Shown piece after piece: positions 1 through 9,331 of a stretch of 64,000 bases of DNA; position 1 is the stretch's first letter; each line of letters begins with the position of its first letter. The DNA comes from Chlorobiaceae bacterium (lineage in GTDB: Bacteria > Bacteroidota > Chlorobiia > Chlorobiales > Chlorobiaceae), in the NCBI GenBank assembly GCA_013334965.1, contig JAAXWO010000001.1:151929-215928 (forward strand), in the 5' to 3' direction. The translations under genes and the position numbers were made by a program. A model generated the notes under the pieces. That model saw only the letters and a list, made by a program, of their open reading frames with translations, did not search any database and was not told the origin of the DNA.

Positions 1-1060
1 CAACTGAAAAAAGATGGGGAATTTGGAGTAGAAGTTGTGTTATCGTCTTTCTGGGCATTAGTATTTTCTGCTCATGACGGTTTCGACCCACCGAACATAA
101 AATCTCTTACATTCACAGCCGGACTTCAGTCTCCCATATTCAGTCAGGCTTCAGCCTGTCGGACATTCAGTTCTTGTCCCTTTTCAGTTGCCCCGGACTT
201 CAGTCTCCCATATTCAGTCAGGCTTGAGCCTGACGGATATTCAGATCTTATTCCTCTTCAGTTGCCCCGGACTTCAGTCTCCCATATTCAGTCAGGCTTG
301 AGCCTGACGGACATTCAGATCTTATTTCTCTTAGTTGCCCCGGACTTCGGTCTCCCATATTCAGTCAGGCTTGAGCCTGCCGGATGTTCAGATCTTGTCC
401 CTCTTCAGTTGCCCCGGACTTCAGTCTCCCATATTCAGTCAGGCTTGAGCCTGACGGATATTCAGATCTTGTCCCTTTTCAGTTGCCCCGGACTTCAGTC
501 CGGGGTATCCGATCAAAAAAAATTATGGACTTCAGTCCAAAATCTTCACTGGATGTAATTCAGGAAATTCAATTGAAGAGGGATTCAGATATGTTATTTG
601 TTATCGGGATGGGGGATATTTGGCTAAAGCCATAATATATAATTGTATATGTTTCTCCACCCCGGACTGAAGTCCGGGGCAACTGAAAAAAGATGGGGAA
701 TTTGGAGTAGAAGTTGTGTTATCGTCGTTCTGGGCATTAGTATTTTCTGCTCATGATGGTTTCGACCCACCGAACATAAAATCTCTTACATTCACAGCCG
801 GACTTCGTTCTCCCATATTCAGTCAGGCTTGAGCATGCCGGACATTCAGATCTTATTCCTCTTCAGTTGCCCCGGACTTCGGTCTCCCATATTCAGTCAG
901 GCTTGAGCCTGACGGATATTCAGATCTTGTCCCTCTTCAGTTGCCCCGGACTTCAGTCCGGGGTATCCGATCAAAAAAAAATATGGACTTCAGTCCAAAA
1001 TCTTCACTGGATGTAATTCAGGAAATTCAATTGAAGAGGGATTCAGATATGCACCCGGTT
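1..1060. repeat. Duplicated block of 74-bp palindromic tandem repeats
   Basis: No gene is supported here. A block beginning CAACTGAAAAAAGATGGGG at 1 recurs at 680, and both copies end in the same sequence (about 534-592 and 995-1050). Inside, a 74-bp unit is tandemly repeated: GGACTT phases at 121, 195, 269, 342 and 416 with a partial unit at 490 in the first block; 800 and 874 with a partial unit at 948 in the second. Each unit carries an inverted repeat TCAGGCT-TG-AGCCTGA, and the arrays end in the palindrome CCCCGGACTTCAGTCCGGGG (487-506, 945-964). A related palindrome lies at 660-679. Open frames across the block only mirror the repeat and are not taken as genes. Confidence 0.9.
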
Positions 1061-1163
1061 ACTCGGCGGGAAGGAAAGAGGCGAGAACGAAAGATGTAAT
1101 GGGGCTTGTATCCCGAACATCAAAACAGCATCGGATTTGCTGCTCAAACCGGGACATGCTGCA

Positions 1164-2582
1164 TCAGCCTTTTCCGGCAGCCAGGTTCCTGTACCAGCCC
1201 TTGTCGATCTTTGCTGAACCGGCGATGGTCACCCACTCCTGAACACGATTGAACGAGATCGGCGTCTTGAGCCTGCCGAGCATCCTGCCGACGGTTTTGG
1301 CTATCAATTCGTCGTCAGGACCGGCACCATCCGTGGTGCGGATCCATGCCGTCGGACGCATTCCATACTCGATGTCCGGGGCCGGTACGACGACAGCCTC
1401 CTCAATGCCGGGAACGCTCGTCAGCGCCTTCTCGATCTCTTCGGGGTGAACGTTCTCCCCACCGATAACGAACATGCTGTCTTTTCTTCCCAGAACCGTG
1501 AGGTTCCCGTCTACTGAAATCTGGCCCATGTCGCCGGTATGGAACCAGCCGTCGATCTCCCTTGAACTGCGTAGACGCCCTTCATCGAGATAGCCTATGA
1601 ACAGGCAGGGCCCCTTCACGAGGATTTCCCTGTCCTGCGCGATCATCACTTCGCGGTAGGGGAGAACGGTTCCGCTATCGGTCTGCTGGGCGGTTACGGG
1701 GCGATTGGAGGTCGATATCTGTGAGCACATTTCCGTCGAACCATAAGAGAGATAGATCGGGATGCTTTCCCTGATCGCCTCTTCGAGCAGCGGAGGGCTC
1801 ACGGCGCTGCCGCCGATGAGTACCGCTTTAAGTCCCCTCATGAGATCGCCGCCGCCGGGAGTACGAAGCATCCTGTAGAGCTGCGTGGGAACAAGCGAGA
1901 GATGGGTGACGGGAAATTCAGACAAAGAATCGGCAAGGGATGCGTCGGGCGACGGAATTGCCATGGCGCCGCCGCCGGTAAGGCATTTGAAGATCATCGA
2001 ATACCCGCCCACGTGGTACAGGGGCAGGGAAAGCAGCCAGCAGTCACCCGGTCCGAACGGCAGGTTCATGGCTGAACCGATTGCGTTGTGCCAGTGGTTG
2101 GCGAATGAGTGAAGGGCGGCCTTCGGTTTGCCTGAACTCGCCGACGTGTGGATGACCGACACCGGACGTTCCATTGCAATGGCTGCATGGAATATTGAAG
2201 AAGCACTCGGGATCGCATCGGCGACGAACTGGTCGAGTTCGATAGCCTCTCCCTTGACGCTCCTTTTTGCGGAGTCGTCGACCATCGTCATTTTTGGAGC
2301 CAGCCGTTCAAGCACCCCTTCGATATGGCCTGCAGGGAACCGGTTGTTGATGGGCGCGGCCACTGCGCCGACGCGCAGCAGGGCTGCCAGGAGGAGAAAC
2401 ATCGATGGACTGTTCTGGGCGACTATGGCCACGAAGTCACCATGACGTATGCCTGATGACGAAAGTGCCGAGGCTATCCGCGCGCTTTGCTCGTCAATGT
2501 CGACGAAGGAGAGCCTCCCTTCTGACGTCATCAGCGCCGGGGCACGGCCAAACCTCTCCGCGGCTTCTGCTACGATGTCCAT
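1164..2582 (-). CDS. menE: o-succinylbenzoate-CoA ligase (MenE)
   Basis: Acyl-adenylate-forming enzyme that activates o-succinylbenzoate with ATP and CoA, cytoplasmic, in menaquinone synthesis. The 472-residue protein shows the ANL-family motifs in order: a Ser/Thr/Gly-rich phosphate loop HTSASSGKPKAAL near residue 150, YGSTEMCSQ near 280, WFHTGD near 345, GRKDSMFVIGGENVHPEEIE near 370 and a C-terminal GSAKIDKGW that supplies the adenylation lysine. The assignment as MenE rather than another acyl-CoA ligase rests on context: it is the last gene of menH-menB-menC-menE and its ATG start overlaps the end of menC by 13 bp, so translation is probably coupled. Confidence 0.93.
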   Translation of the reverse strand: MDIVAEAAERFGRAPALMTSEGRLSFVDIDEQSARIASALSSSGIRHGDFVAIVAQNSPSMFLLLAALLRVGAVAAPINNRFPAGHIEGVLERLAPKMTMVDDSAKRSVKGEAIELDQFVADAIPSASSIFHAAIAMERPVSVIHTSASSGKPKAALHSFANHWHNAIGSAMNLPFGPGDCWLLSLPLYHVGGYSMIFKCLTGGGAMAIPSPDASLADSLSEFPVTHLSLVPTQLYRMLRTPGGGDLMRGLKAVLIGGSAVSPPLLEEAIRESIPIYLSYGSTEMCSQISTSNRPVTAQQTDSGTVLPYREVMIAQDREILVKGPCLFIGYLDEGRLRSSREIDGWFHTGDMGQISVDGNLTVLGRKDSMFVIGGENVHPEEIEKALTSVPGIEEAVVVPAPDIEYGMRPTAWIRTTDGAGPDDELIAKTVGRMLGRLKTPISFNRVQEWVTIAGSAKIDKGWYRNLAAGKG

Positions 2583-3661
2583 GATGTGAGCGGTTTGAGG
2601 AGTTCATTCCTCACCGAACGGCTGTTCTGCCAGACGGCGACGGGATCGGCCATGCCTGTCGGCGTGGCGAACGGGGTTTCGAGCAGGTCGTGGGCGAGAA
2701 AGCTTGCCGTGTCGAGCCCGCATGCGGCTGGCGACGGGGCGGAGACGGCGGCCATCATCGAATACATGCCGAGGCTGATGCCGGTTTCGAACGCCGAGCT
2801 GAGGACGGCAGGCAGGCCCATCCGATATGCCCTGGCCGCAAGGTCGAGCGACTTCATGATTCCCCCGATGCGGTTCGGCTTCAGGATGAGGGCTCCGAGC
2901 GATGCTGGCGGCAACTGGTCGAGCAGTCCGGGCTGCTGCCAGAGCGATTCGTCGAGTGCCGAACGGATGCCGGTGAGGGCATGGAAATCGGGAATCAGCG
3001 AAGCGTCCCGCAACGGCTCTTCGATATAGGATACGCTGCCCGACGGGAGCGCTTTGCCGAAAGCGATTGCCTGCTCCAGCTCAAGCGACTGGTTGGCGTC
3101 GAGCCTGAGTTCCGCCCTGCCGCCAAACTGTTCGTGGAACGCACGGATGCACGAAACGATCTCCTCCATACGCTCAGCCCGAACCTTCAGCTTGAACGCC
3201 CGAAACCCCTGGACGAAGCGCAACCCGGCACGACCCATGACCGCAACGGCATCACCATCGAGTAAGGCGTTGACCGGCACTTCGAGGGCAGGCGGGAAGG
3301 ATTCGGGAAACGAGGGAAGTGATGCGTTTTCTGCCGCTTCAAGATTGATCATGGCCATTTCGAGACCGGTGACGACCGATGGAGGGAGTTCGGCGCCGTC
3401 AAACAGTTCACGGCGCTCTTCAGCGGTATTTCGGACGAGGCCGGAGAGTTTCGGTAAAAAGGCGGATATCGCTTTTTGGGCCTCATCAAGCGATTCGTCA
3501 TGGAGGCCGGGCAGAGGGGCGATCTCGCCGTATGCGGATGCCCCTGCGCTCTTCAGGGAAAGGACCAGTCCCTCGCGTTGTTCGAGGATGAGGCCTCTGA
3601 CGTTGACTGGTCCGGTAAAAGGGATGCCATACCGGCTGATGTCGGCATGGAGTGGCTTCAC
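2570..3661 (-). CDS. menC: o-succinylbenzoate synthase (MenC)
   Basis: Enolase-superfamily enzyme that dehydrates SHCHC to o-succinylbenzoate in menaquinone synthesis. The catalytic set of the muconate-lactonizing subgroup is visible: FKLKV (KxK), LRLDANQS (metal Asp), YIEEPL (metal Glu), SALDES (metal Asp) and [10 protein letters not shown] (second catalytic Lys). Length 363 residues fits the family. The start is GTG at 3661, whose last two bases are the first two of the menB stop (a GTGA overlap), a strong sign of translational coupling. Its 3' end overlaps menE. Confidence 0.94.
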   Translation of the reverse strand: MKPLHADISRYGIPFTGPVNVRGLILEQREGLVLSLKSAGASAYGEIAPLPGLHDESLDEAQKAISAFLPKLSGLVRNTAEERRELFDGAELPPSVVTGLEMAMINLEAAENASLPSFPESFPPALEVPVNALLDGDAVAVMGRAGLRFVQGFRAFKLKVRAERMEEIVSCIRAFHEQFGGRAELRLDANQSLELEQAIAFGKALPSGSVSYIEEPLRDASLIPDFHALTGIRSALDESLWQQPGLLDQLPPASLGALILKPNRIGGIMKSLDLAARAYRMGLPAVLSSAFETGISLGMYSMMAAVSAPSPAACGLDTASFLAHDLLETPFATPTGMADPVAVWQNSRSVRNELLKPLTSWTS

Positions 3662-4479
3662 GGGCGTTTCGGGAATTTTCCGAAATCGGGTTTACGCTTT
3701 TCGACGAACGCGTTGCGCCCCTCCTGTCCCTCTTCACTCATGTAGTACAGCAGCGTTGCGTTGCCCGCCAGCTCCTGCAGGCCCGCCTGGCCATCACAGT
3801 CGGCATTGAGCGCGGCCTTGAGGCAGCGGATGGCAAGGGGCGAATTGGCCAGGATCTCGCGGCACCACTGAACGGTCTCCTCTTCGAGGTGTTCGAGCGG
3901 CACGACCGTGTTGACCAACCCCATGTCGAGCGCTTCCTGAGCGTTGTACTGGCGGCACAGGTACCAGATTTCACGGGCTTTTTTCTGGCCGACAAGACGG
4001 GCCATGTAGCTTGCGCCCCATCCGCCGTCGAACGAACCCACCCGCGGGCCGGTCTGGCCGAAAATGGCGTTTTCCGCAGCGATGGTCAGGTCGCAGAGCA
4101 TGTGCAGCACGTGGCCGCCGCCGATCGAGTACCCGGCCACCATGGCGATCACCGGTTTCGGGCAGGTACGGATATCGCGCTGGAAATCGAGCACGTTGAG
4201 TTTGTTGACCCCCTTGTTGTCGGCATATCCCGCGTTTCCGCGGATCTTCTGGTCGCCGCCCGAACAGAAGGCCAGATCGCCCTGGCCGGTCAGGATGACG
4301 ACGCCGATCTGCTCATCGTTGCGGGCGTCCTGCAGCGCCTCGATCATTTCGTCAACCGTCTGGGGCCGGAAAGCGTTGCGACGTTCAGGACGGTTGATGG
4401 TGATCTTGGCGATGCCTTCGGCTTTATGGTAAAGGATGTCGGTGAACTCACCGGCCTGGATCCAGTTGACAGTGCTCAT
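3658..4479 (-). CDS. menB: 1,4-dihydroxy-2-naphthoyl-CoA synthase (MenB)
   Basis: Crotonase-fold enzyme that closes the second ring of the naphthoquinone from o-succinylbenzoyl-CoA. Seen: the oxyanion-hole segment [25 protein letters not shown], and the MenB-typical [21 protein letters not shown] place the start at the ATG at 4479 (MSTVNW), giving 273 residues, because it forms an exact ATGA overlap with the menH stop. A frame extension upstream to 4599 runs through menH and is not homologous-looking. It sits between menH and menC in a tightly coupled minus-strand operon. Confidence 0.96.
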   Translation of the reverse strand: MSTVNWIQAGEFTDILYHKAEGIAKITINRPERRNAFRPQTVDEMIEALQDARNDEQIGVVILTGQGDLAFCSGGDQKIRGNAGYADNKGVNKLNVLDFQRDIRTCPKPVIAMVAGYSIGGGHVLHMLCDLTIAAENAIFGQTGPRVGSFDGGWGASYMARLVGQKKAREIWYLCRQYNAQEALDMGLVNTVVPLEHLEEETVQWCREILANSPLAIRCLKAALNADCDGQAGLQELAGNATLLYYMSEEGQEGRNAFVEKRKPDFGKFPKRP

Positions 4480-5297
4480 ATCGGGAGTGACGATGGTTTG
4501 TTGATAAAACGGGTCAGTCGATCGAGGAACAGCGTGTGGTTCTCGAGATGCAACGTGTGTCCGCATTCTTCGAAGATTTCGAGGACGGAACAAGGGCACA
4601 AATTAACCATTTGACGGTCAATCTCAACGAATTTGGAGTCTTTTTCCCCCGAGCAGAACATGATCGGGAGCCTGTTGTCGGGAAGCTTTTCCCACAACGA
4701 AGGCTGGTTCCCTGTGCCGAGCGCCCGCAAGGTGGATGCGAGGGTTTTCGGGTTTCCGGCACGGCGTGCTTCGAAGATTTCGGGGAACGAAGGATGAGCC
4801 TTCAGTGTGGCAAACAGCGGCAGCCGGTACCAACGGTCGAAGAACCCTATGGGATCCTGTTCGAGCTCAGCCGCGAGCAGTTCGTCGTGTACGCGCCGCT
4901 CCCGTCGTTCCTCTTCCGTCCGCAGTCCCGGTGAAGCCGAAATGATCGCAGCCGAAGTGAAGCGCCTTGGGAAATTCAGGACCAGATAGAGCGCCATGCG
5001 CCCACCCATCGAGTACCCCACAAGGTTTACCGGGCCAGTACGCACGCTCGCAACGGACTCGAGCAGGTCAAGGGCTGCGTTATGGAACGCCATCGGACCC
5101 GTCTGGTCCCGGCTTCGGGTCGCCCCGTGTCCGGGAAGGTCGGGCATCAGGCAGTGATAGCGGTCGCTGAGAGCTTCCGCAATCGGTAGCCAGTCCCGCC
5201 CCGAACCAAGGAAGCCGTGCAGGAAAAGAATGCCTGGCAGGGAAGGATCGCCGACTGTCGTAAGATGAGGGATACTATCCTGTGATTGTCGTGTCAT
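4476..5297 (-). CDS. menH: SHCHC synthase (MenH), alpha/beta hydrolase
   Basis: Alpha/beta-hydrolase that eliminates pyruvate from the MenD product SEPHCHC to give SHCHC. Motifs: [11 protein letters not shown] oxyanion loop near the N-terminus, [10 protein letters not shown] nucleophile elbow (Ser), and a C-terminal GHTLHLE histidine. I use the ATG at 5297 (MTRQSQD, 273 residues). A TTG at 5381 would add 28 residues without similarity to the fold. First gene of the menH-B-C-E unit. Its upstream region is 530 bp long and separates it from a divergent methyltransferase gene. The function comes from the motifs plus the men context, since such hydrolases are otherwise hard to tell apart. Confidence 0.9.
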   Translation of the reverse strand: MTRQSQDSIPHLTTVGDPSLPGILFLHGFLGSGRDWLPIAEALSDRYHCLMPDLPGHGATRSRDQTGPMAFHNAALDLLESVASVRTGPVNLVGYSMGGRMALYLVLNFPRRFTSAAIISASPGLRTEEERRERRVHDELLAAELEQDPIGFFDRWYRLPLFATLKAHPSFPEIFEARRAGNPKTLASTLRALGTGNQPSLWEKLPDNRLPIMFCSGEKDSKFVEIDRQMVNLCPCSVLEIFEECGHTLHLENHTLFLDRLTRFINKPSSLPI

Positions 5298-5829
5298 AAT
5301 AACTGGGTATTGTGACTGATCGCCGGACCCGATTCCGGCTGCAAAATGAACTGATTGAAGTTCAATATATGAACCGCACAAATAACCCGATGGGTCGTTC
5401 GGCAGGGAAATGTTAAATTACGCTGTAATTGCATTGCAATGTCTGCTTGTCGTAAAACGGGGAGGTTAGTGACCTCGTAAACCAAATTCATCGGGTTGAT
5501 TCGAATTATCCTGTATGAGGATGTTCAGTTGACCCTTACGGCCATCAGTGACCCTTACGGCCATCAGAGTTACAAGTGCCATATGCATCAGCTTTAGGTA
5601 TGGCTGATCTTCATATCTGTATTATTTCCCTCAAAAGCCCTCGTTTTCCCCTGACAAAACAGCCGGATTTGTTCGGTAGCGAACAATTCACCGAACATTG
5701 ATTGTTGACGGGACTCCTGATAGTCATTATTATTATATCGAACACCGTGTATTAAAATTAACAAGATGTTCGAAATTGGTGCTGGCATGAAAACTCATTA
5801 AAAATCTGGTAAAGCGGGAGCAACTAATC
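5298..5829. other. Gene-free divergent region upstream of menH
   Basis: About 530 bp between menH (minus) and a methyltransferase gene (plus). It contains an exact tandem duplication of the 19-mer TGACCCTTACGGCCATCAG at 5530-5548 and 5549-5567. Its right part (5720-5830) is AT-rich, as expected for promoter DNA. Only very short frames occur, and a 64-codon frame on the minus strand (5594-5788) has no recognisable features. Promoters for both flanking genes must lie here, but I cannot point to a convincing box. Confidence 0.6.
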
Positions 5830-6630
5830 ATGAAGAGAAAAGCATTATACAGGCCGACTGTCGAGGATGCCATTGAAATCGGTGGGATTGAAACGTTGCA
5901 TCCGGGAGGTTTTGCCCTGACCAGAAGAACTGCGGAACTTGGACAGTTAACGGAGGGGCTGAGAGTCCTTGACGTTTCGAGCGGCAGGGGAACCCAGTCA
6001 ATCTATTATGCCGGGGAGTTCGGGGTCGATGTGGTCGGCGTCGACATTTCGGCGGACATGGTGAAAACTGCTGCTTCGAATGCCGAAAAGGCAGGATTGG
6101 ATCACAAGGTGCAATTCCGGATAGGCGATTCGCAATCGTTGCCGTTTGAGGATAATTCGTTTGACGTCGTCATCAACGAGTGTGCCGTGGGTATTCCTGA
6201 CGACTCCCAGAAAGTGTTGAATGAGATGGTTCGTGTGGCAAAGCCGGGAGGCAGGATCCTGATTCATGAATCGACCTGGCGGAAGAAGTTGTCGAACGAT
6301 GAGAAAGGGGAGTTCTCCGAGCGATACGGCACGACTCCGCTGGAGCTTGCAGAGTGGCTCTCCATGCTGGAAACGGCGGGGGTGAAGAGTATCGTTTATG
6401 AGTTCGAACAGTGGTCGAAGCCTGAAATGTTCTGGAAGATCAGGAAGGATCGCGATGTCAAGCATTGGTTTTTCACGATGAGCATATCGGAAAAACTGAC
6501 AACGATGGGAAGGATATTCTCGAAATACGGCTTTGCGGGCGTCACCACGGTCATGAAAAACGAGCGGGTGTTTTACCAGGCCGTATTGGCAGGTAAACTG
6601 GGGTATGCGTTGTTCAAAGGGGAGAAGTGA
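5830..6630 (+). CDS. Class I SAM-dependent methyltransferase
   Basis: Rossmann-fold methyltransferase of 266 residues (Methyltransf_11/25 type). Motif I is VLDVSSGRGTQSI (about 48-60), followed by VVGVDIS (motif II acidic residue), GDSQSLPFEDNSFDVV (motif III/IV) and MVRVAKPGGRILIHE (post-motif). The N-terminal LHPGGFALTRRTAEL and the C-terminal third, which would bind the substrate, give no substrate I can name. A purine-rich GGGAG lies about 10 bases before the ATG. First of five plus-strand genes placed between the two parts of the menaquinone gene set, but nothing links it to quinone methylation beyond location. Confidence 0.85.
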   Translation: MKRKALYRPTVEDAIEIGGIETLHPGGFALTRRTAELGQLTEGLRVLDVSSGRGTQSIYYAGEFGVDVVGVDISADMVKTAASNAEKAGLDHKVQFRIGDSQSLPFEDNSFDVVINECAVGIPDDSQKVLNEMVRVAKPGGRILIHESTWRKKLSNDEKGEFSERYGTTPLELAEWLSMLETAGVKSIVYEFEQWSKPEMFWKIRKDRDVKHWFFTMSISEKLTTMGRIFSKYGFAGVTTVMKNERVFYQAVLAGKLGYALFKGEK

Positions 6631-6799
6631 TCATTTCGGTTTTGGTGACGCTGTGACGGATGGGTGGGAATGCGGTGGCGATGTCAAGCAATCGGCAGAG
6701 AAGATGGGTCAGCCAAAGCGTCATTGAAAAACGTATTCGTGTTGATACATTATTTTATCGATGGGGAGTTCCGGCTTTACCGAATCAATTTCATGGCAA

Positions 6800-7141
6800 A
6801 TGGCATCCGATCCTGTGTTCGTCGACTATATCTGCGATCAGATACGTGAAGCGGGTTCGATCGCGTTTCGGAAAATGTTCGGGGAGTATGCGATCTATTG
6901 CGACGGCAAGGTGGTCGCACTGGTTTGCGACAATCAACTGTTCGTGAAGCCGACCATCGCCGGGCGCTCTTTTGTCGATCGGGTTGATGAAGCGCCCCCA
7001 TATCCGGGTGCGAAGCCACATTTCCTTGTCGGTGAAAAGCTGGACGACCGGGAGTGGATATCGCACCTCGTCAGTATTACCGGCAGGGAACTTCCGTTAC
7101 CCAAACCCAGAAAGTCAAGACGCCCGGGCAGCAAGGCGTGA
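6800..7141 (+). CDS. TfoX N-terminal domain protein
   Basis: A 113-residue protein matching the TfoX/Sxy N-terminal domain: IREAGSIAFRKMFGEYAIYC, then a GKVVALVCDNQLFVKPT strand region and a YPGAKPHF loop. It is a stand-alone N domain ending in a basic tail (KPRKSRRPGSK). In gamma-proteobacteria full-length TfoX/Sxy affects competence, but single-domain versions have no assigned role, so function is left open. The ATG at 6800 is chosen because the homologous part begins right after it. In-frame codons upstream belong to a non-coding-looking stretch. Confidence 0.8.
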   Translation: MASDPVFVDYICDQIREAGSIAFRKMFGEYAIYCDGKVVALVCDNQLFVKPTIAGRSFVDRVDEAPPYPGAKPHFLVGEKLDDREWISHLVSITGRELPLPKPRKSRRPGSKA

Positions 7142-7290
7142 CGAGCGTGCAGCATTCGAACCAATGACGGTAAAAATTCCATCAGACATTGAGAGAAATT
7201 CCCGAATGGTCGGGTTTACCCGATTTCGGGATGAGGATGAACCTCGCCTCACCAGTCTCATGCTGTTTTTTCAACGCTAACTCAACTCCC

Positions 7291-7809
7291 ATGGATACGC
7301 TGGCCCTTTTCAACGAATTTTCATTGCACACGGAGTGGGCCGATTCCGTCGTGTTTTCTGCGATCATTGGCAATAAGGATGCGGAGCAGGACGAATCGAT
7401 TCTTCTTCGGTTACGGCATAACCATCTCGTTCAGAAAGTGTTCCTGGATGTCTGGCAAGATTTGCCGATAAACCCCGCTGAAACCCAGTCGCTCGATATG
7501 GCCGCATTGGCCGGGTTTGCCAGGGATGTGCATCGAAATACGAGGCGCTTTCATGAAACGCTCAACCTGACGGAGCTGGACAGGATGGTCGATCTGCCCT
7601 GGTCCGGGATGGTCAGTAAAAATCTCGGGTTCGACATAAGCAAACCGACTCTTGCCCAGACGCTCGTCCAGGTGTTCGCACACAGCGCCTATCACCGGGG
7701 GCAGGTCGTCGCCCGGCTTCGGGAGCTCTCCATGGAGCCGCCGATGACCGATTTCATAGCCTGGGTATGGGGGAACAAGCCGACACCGAAATGGCCGGAA
7801 GGGATTTAG
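7291..7809 (+). CDS. DinB-family putative metal-dependent hydrolase
   Basis: A 172-residue four-helix-bundle protein of the DinB/YfiT-like superfamily. The three metal-ligand histidines expected of the family are visible: one in FSLHTEWAD near the N-terminus and two in FAHSAYHRGQV near residue 130. The family includes thiol-dependent transferases (bacillithiol or mycothiol), which is suggestive because this genome has bshC (37690-39381), but that link is inference. Start chosen at MDTLALF (7291); upstream in-frame codons look non-coding. Neighbours are TfoX-N-like and N-acetyltransferase genes on the same strand. Confidence 0.8.
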   Translation: MDTLALFNEFSLHTEWADSVVFSAIIGNKDAEQDESILLRLRHNHLVQKVFLDVWQDLPINPAETQSLDMAALAGFARDVHRNTRRFHETLNLTELDRMVDLPWSGMVSKNLGFDISKPTLAQTLVQVFAHSAYHRGQVVARLRELSMEPPMTDFIAWVWGNKPTPKWPEGI

Positions 7810-7896
7810 GGTAGTCTGCGCGATGGGCGCAAAGGATGGTTTTGTGTCGACTGATTCGTTATGTAAGGGCTCTCATTCAATACATCGCTTCTTGCC

Positions 7897-8667
7897 ATGA
7901 ACGCCGAAAACTTCGATCTCCAGTCATATCTCTCCAGAACCGGGTTTCATGGCGTCGCATCTCCTGACTTTGCAACGCTGCAAAGCCTGATGCGTTGCCA
8001 GCTGATGTCGGTACCTTTCGAGAACCTCGACGTCCAGGCCGGGAAGGTCGTGTCTCTCGTTCCGGAAGAGATTTATGAGAAGATCGTCGTTCTGAATCGG
8101 GGAGGCTATTGTTACGAGGTCAATGGCCTGTTCGCCATGGTACTGCAGGCGATAGGGATTCCTTACCAATTTGTCGCCGCACGCCCGATGACATACCCTG
8201 TCCGCCGTCCCAGGACGCATATGGCGATTGTCGCGACGATCGATGGGGAGCAATGGTTGTGCGACCTTGGATTCGGGAGTTTCGGAATCCGGGAGCCGAT
8301 CAACATTCGCTGGCTCGACAGGGAGGTCAGGCAGGATTTCGACACGTTCAGACTTACCATGGTCTCGGAGCGGGAGTATCTGTTGCAGTCGCTTGCCGAC
8401 GGGGTCTGGAAAAATCTCTATGAGTTCAATCTCTATCCCCAGGAGTGGGTGGATTTCGAGCCGGCAAACTTCCTGAATTCGACCCATCCGGAGTCGATTT
8501 TCGTTCGGAACCTGATGGTCGTCCTTCAGACCGGATCTGGCAAGAAGGTGCTTACCAACTATTATTTCAGGTCGGTTTCGAAAGGGAGCACTGTTGAAAC
8601 GAAGATCGGGCCGGAAGAGATTCCAGCTATCCTGCTGAAGGAGTTTTCCCTCTCCGACCGGAGCTGA
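7897..8667 (+). CDS. Arylamine N-acetyltransferase
   Basis: A 256-residue NAT-family enzyme that transfers acetyl groups from acetyl-CoA to arylamines through a Cys-His-Asp triad. All three parts are visible: catalytic Cys in NRGGYCYEVNGLF (about residue 70), His in RPRTHMAIV (about 108) and Asp in WLCDLGFGSFG (about 124). The N-terminal FENLDVQ segment is also typical. A xenobiotic or secondary-metabolite role is possible; the substrate cannot be read from sequence. Part of the plus-strand accessory group between menH and menD. Confidence 0.92.
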   Translation: MNAENFDLQSYLSRTGFHGVASPDFATLQSLMRCQLMSVPFENLDVQAGKVVSLVPEEIYEKIVVLNRGGYCYEVNGLFAMVLQAIGIPYQFVAARPMTYPVRRPRTHMAIVATIDGEQWLCDLGFGSFGIREPINIRWLDREVRQDFDTFRLTMVSEREYLLQSLADGVWKNLYEFNLYPQEWVDFEPANFLNSTHPESIFVRNLMVVLQTGSGKKVLTNYYFRSVSKGSTVETKIGPEEIPAILLKEFSLSDRS

Positions 8668-8688
8668 GACGGTGTACTCAAAAATCAT

Positions 8689-9327
8689 ATGGTAATCGAA
8701 GACTTTATGCAATCCAGGGAGCATTGGGAGAAGGTGTATGAGACGAGGCCGACTGATTCGGTCAGCTGGTTCCAGGAGCATCCGCTGCTTTCGCTGAAAC
8801 TGATCAGGCGGACTGGCGTCGCATTTGCTGCGGCGATCATCGATGTGGGTGCCGGTGCGTCAACGCTTGTGGATGACCTGCTCGCCGGGGGGTACTCGAA
8901 CCTTACCGTTCTGGACCTCTCTTCTGCTGCCATTGAGGCCTCCATGAAGCGCCTTGGGCCTGAACGCAGCAGGGGCGTGACGTGGCTGGTGGACGATATT
9001 CGGGATTTCGAACCTGCTGACCATGCCTGGGAGGTCTGGCACGACCGGGCAGTGTTTCATTTTCTCACGGAAAAGGAGGATCGGCAAAAATATGTCCGGG
9101 CGGTGATGAAGGCGCTGAGGCCGGGTGGTTTCGTGATTATCGCAACGTTTTCGGACGAGGGGCCGACAAGGTGCAGCGGATTGCCTGCAATGCGATATTG
9201 CGCAGAAGGGCTGCATGCCGAATTCGGTGATGCGTTCGAGCTTTTACAGCACGAGAAAGAGAGGCATGTAACCCCGTCCGGCGGCACCCAGGAGTTTTTG
9301 TACTGCTGTTTCAGAAAGCTTGCGTGA
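8689..9327 (+). CDS. Class I SAM-dependent methyltransferase
   Basis: A 212-residue methyltransferase. Starts with REHWEKVYETRPTDSVSWFQ, a pattern common in thiopurine/selenite-type methyltransferase relatives. SAM-binding motif IIDVGAGASTLVDDLL (about 49-64), then LTVLDLS, WLVDDIRDF and LRPGGFVIIATFS. The C-terminal EFLYCCFRK is a family-like ending. The substrate is unknown. Its stop codon lies four bases from the convergent menD stop, so the accessory gene group abuts the men genes with no spare sequence. Confidence 0.85.
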   Translation: MVIEDFMQSREHWEKVYETRPTDSVSWFQEHPLLSLKLIRRTGVAFAAAIIDVGAGASTLVDDLLAGGYSNLTVLDLSSAAIEASMKRLGPERSRGVTWLVDDIRDFEPADHAWEVWHDRAVFHFLTEKEDRQKYVRAVMKALRPGGFVIIATFSDEGPTRCSGLPAMRYCAEGLHAEFGDAFELLQHEKERHVTPSGGTQEFLYCCFRKLA

Positions 9328-9331
9328 GCAT

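Noticed and set aside
113-506. CRISPR array
   Set aside because: The repeats are spaced regularly, but the whole 74-bp unit including the supposed spacer is near-identical between copies, and no cas gene is present.
37-635. Open frames across the repeat block
   Set aside because: They are only readings of the 74-bp repeat; residue composition is repetitive and there is no start signal or homology.
4480-4599. Upstream extension of menB
   Set aside because: It would overlap menH by 120 bp and shows no crotonase similarity; the ATGA overlap at 4479 marks the true start.
5594-5788. 64-codon minus-strand frame in the men spacer
   Set aside because: AT-rich sequence with no ribosome-binding site or recognisable domain.
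7924-8781. Minus-strand frame opposite the NAT gene
   Set aside because: The plus strand carries a complete NAT catalytic triad; the reverse frame has no motif.
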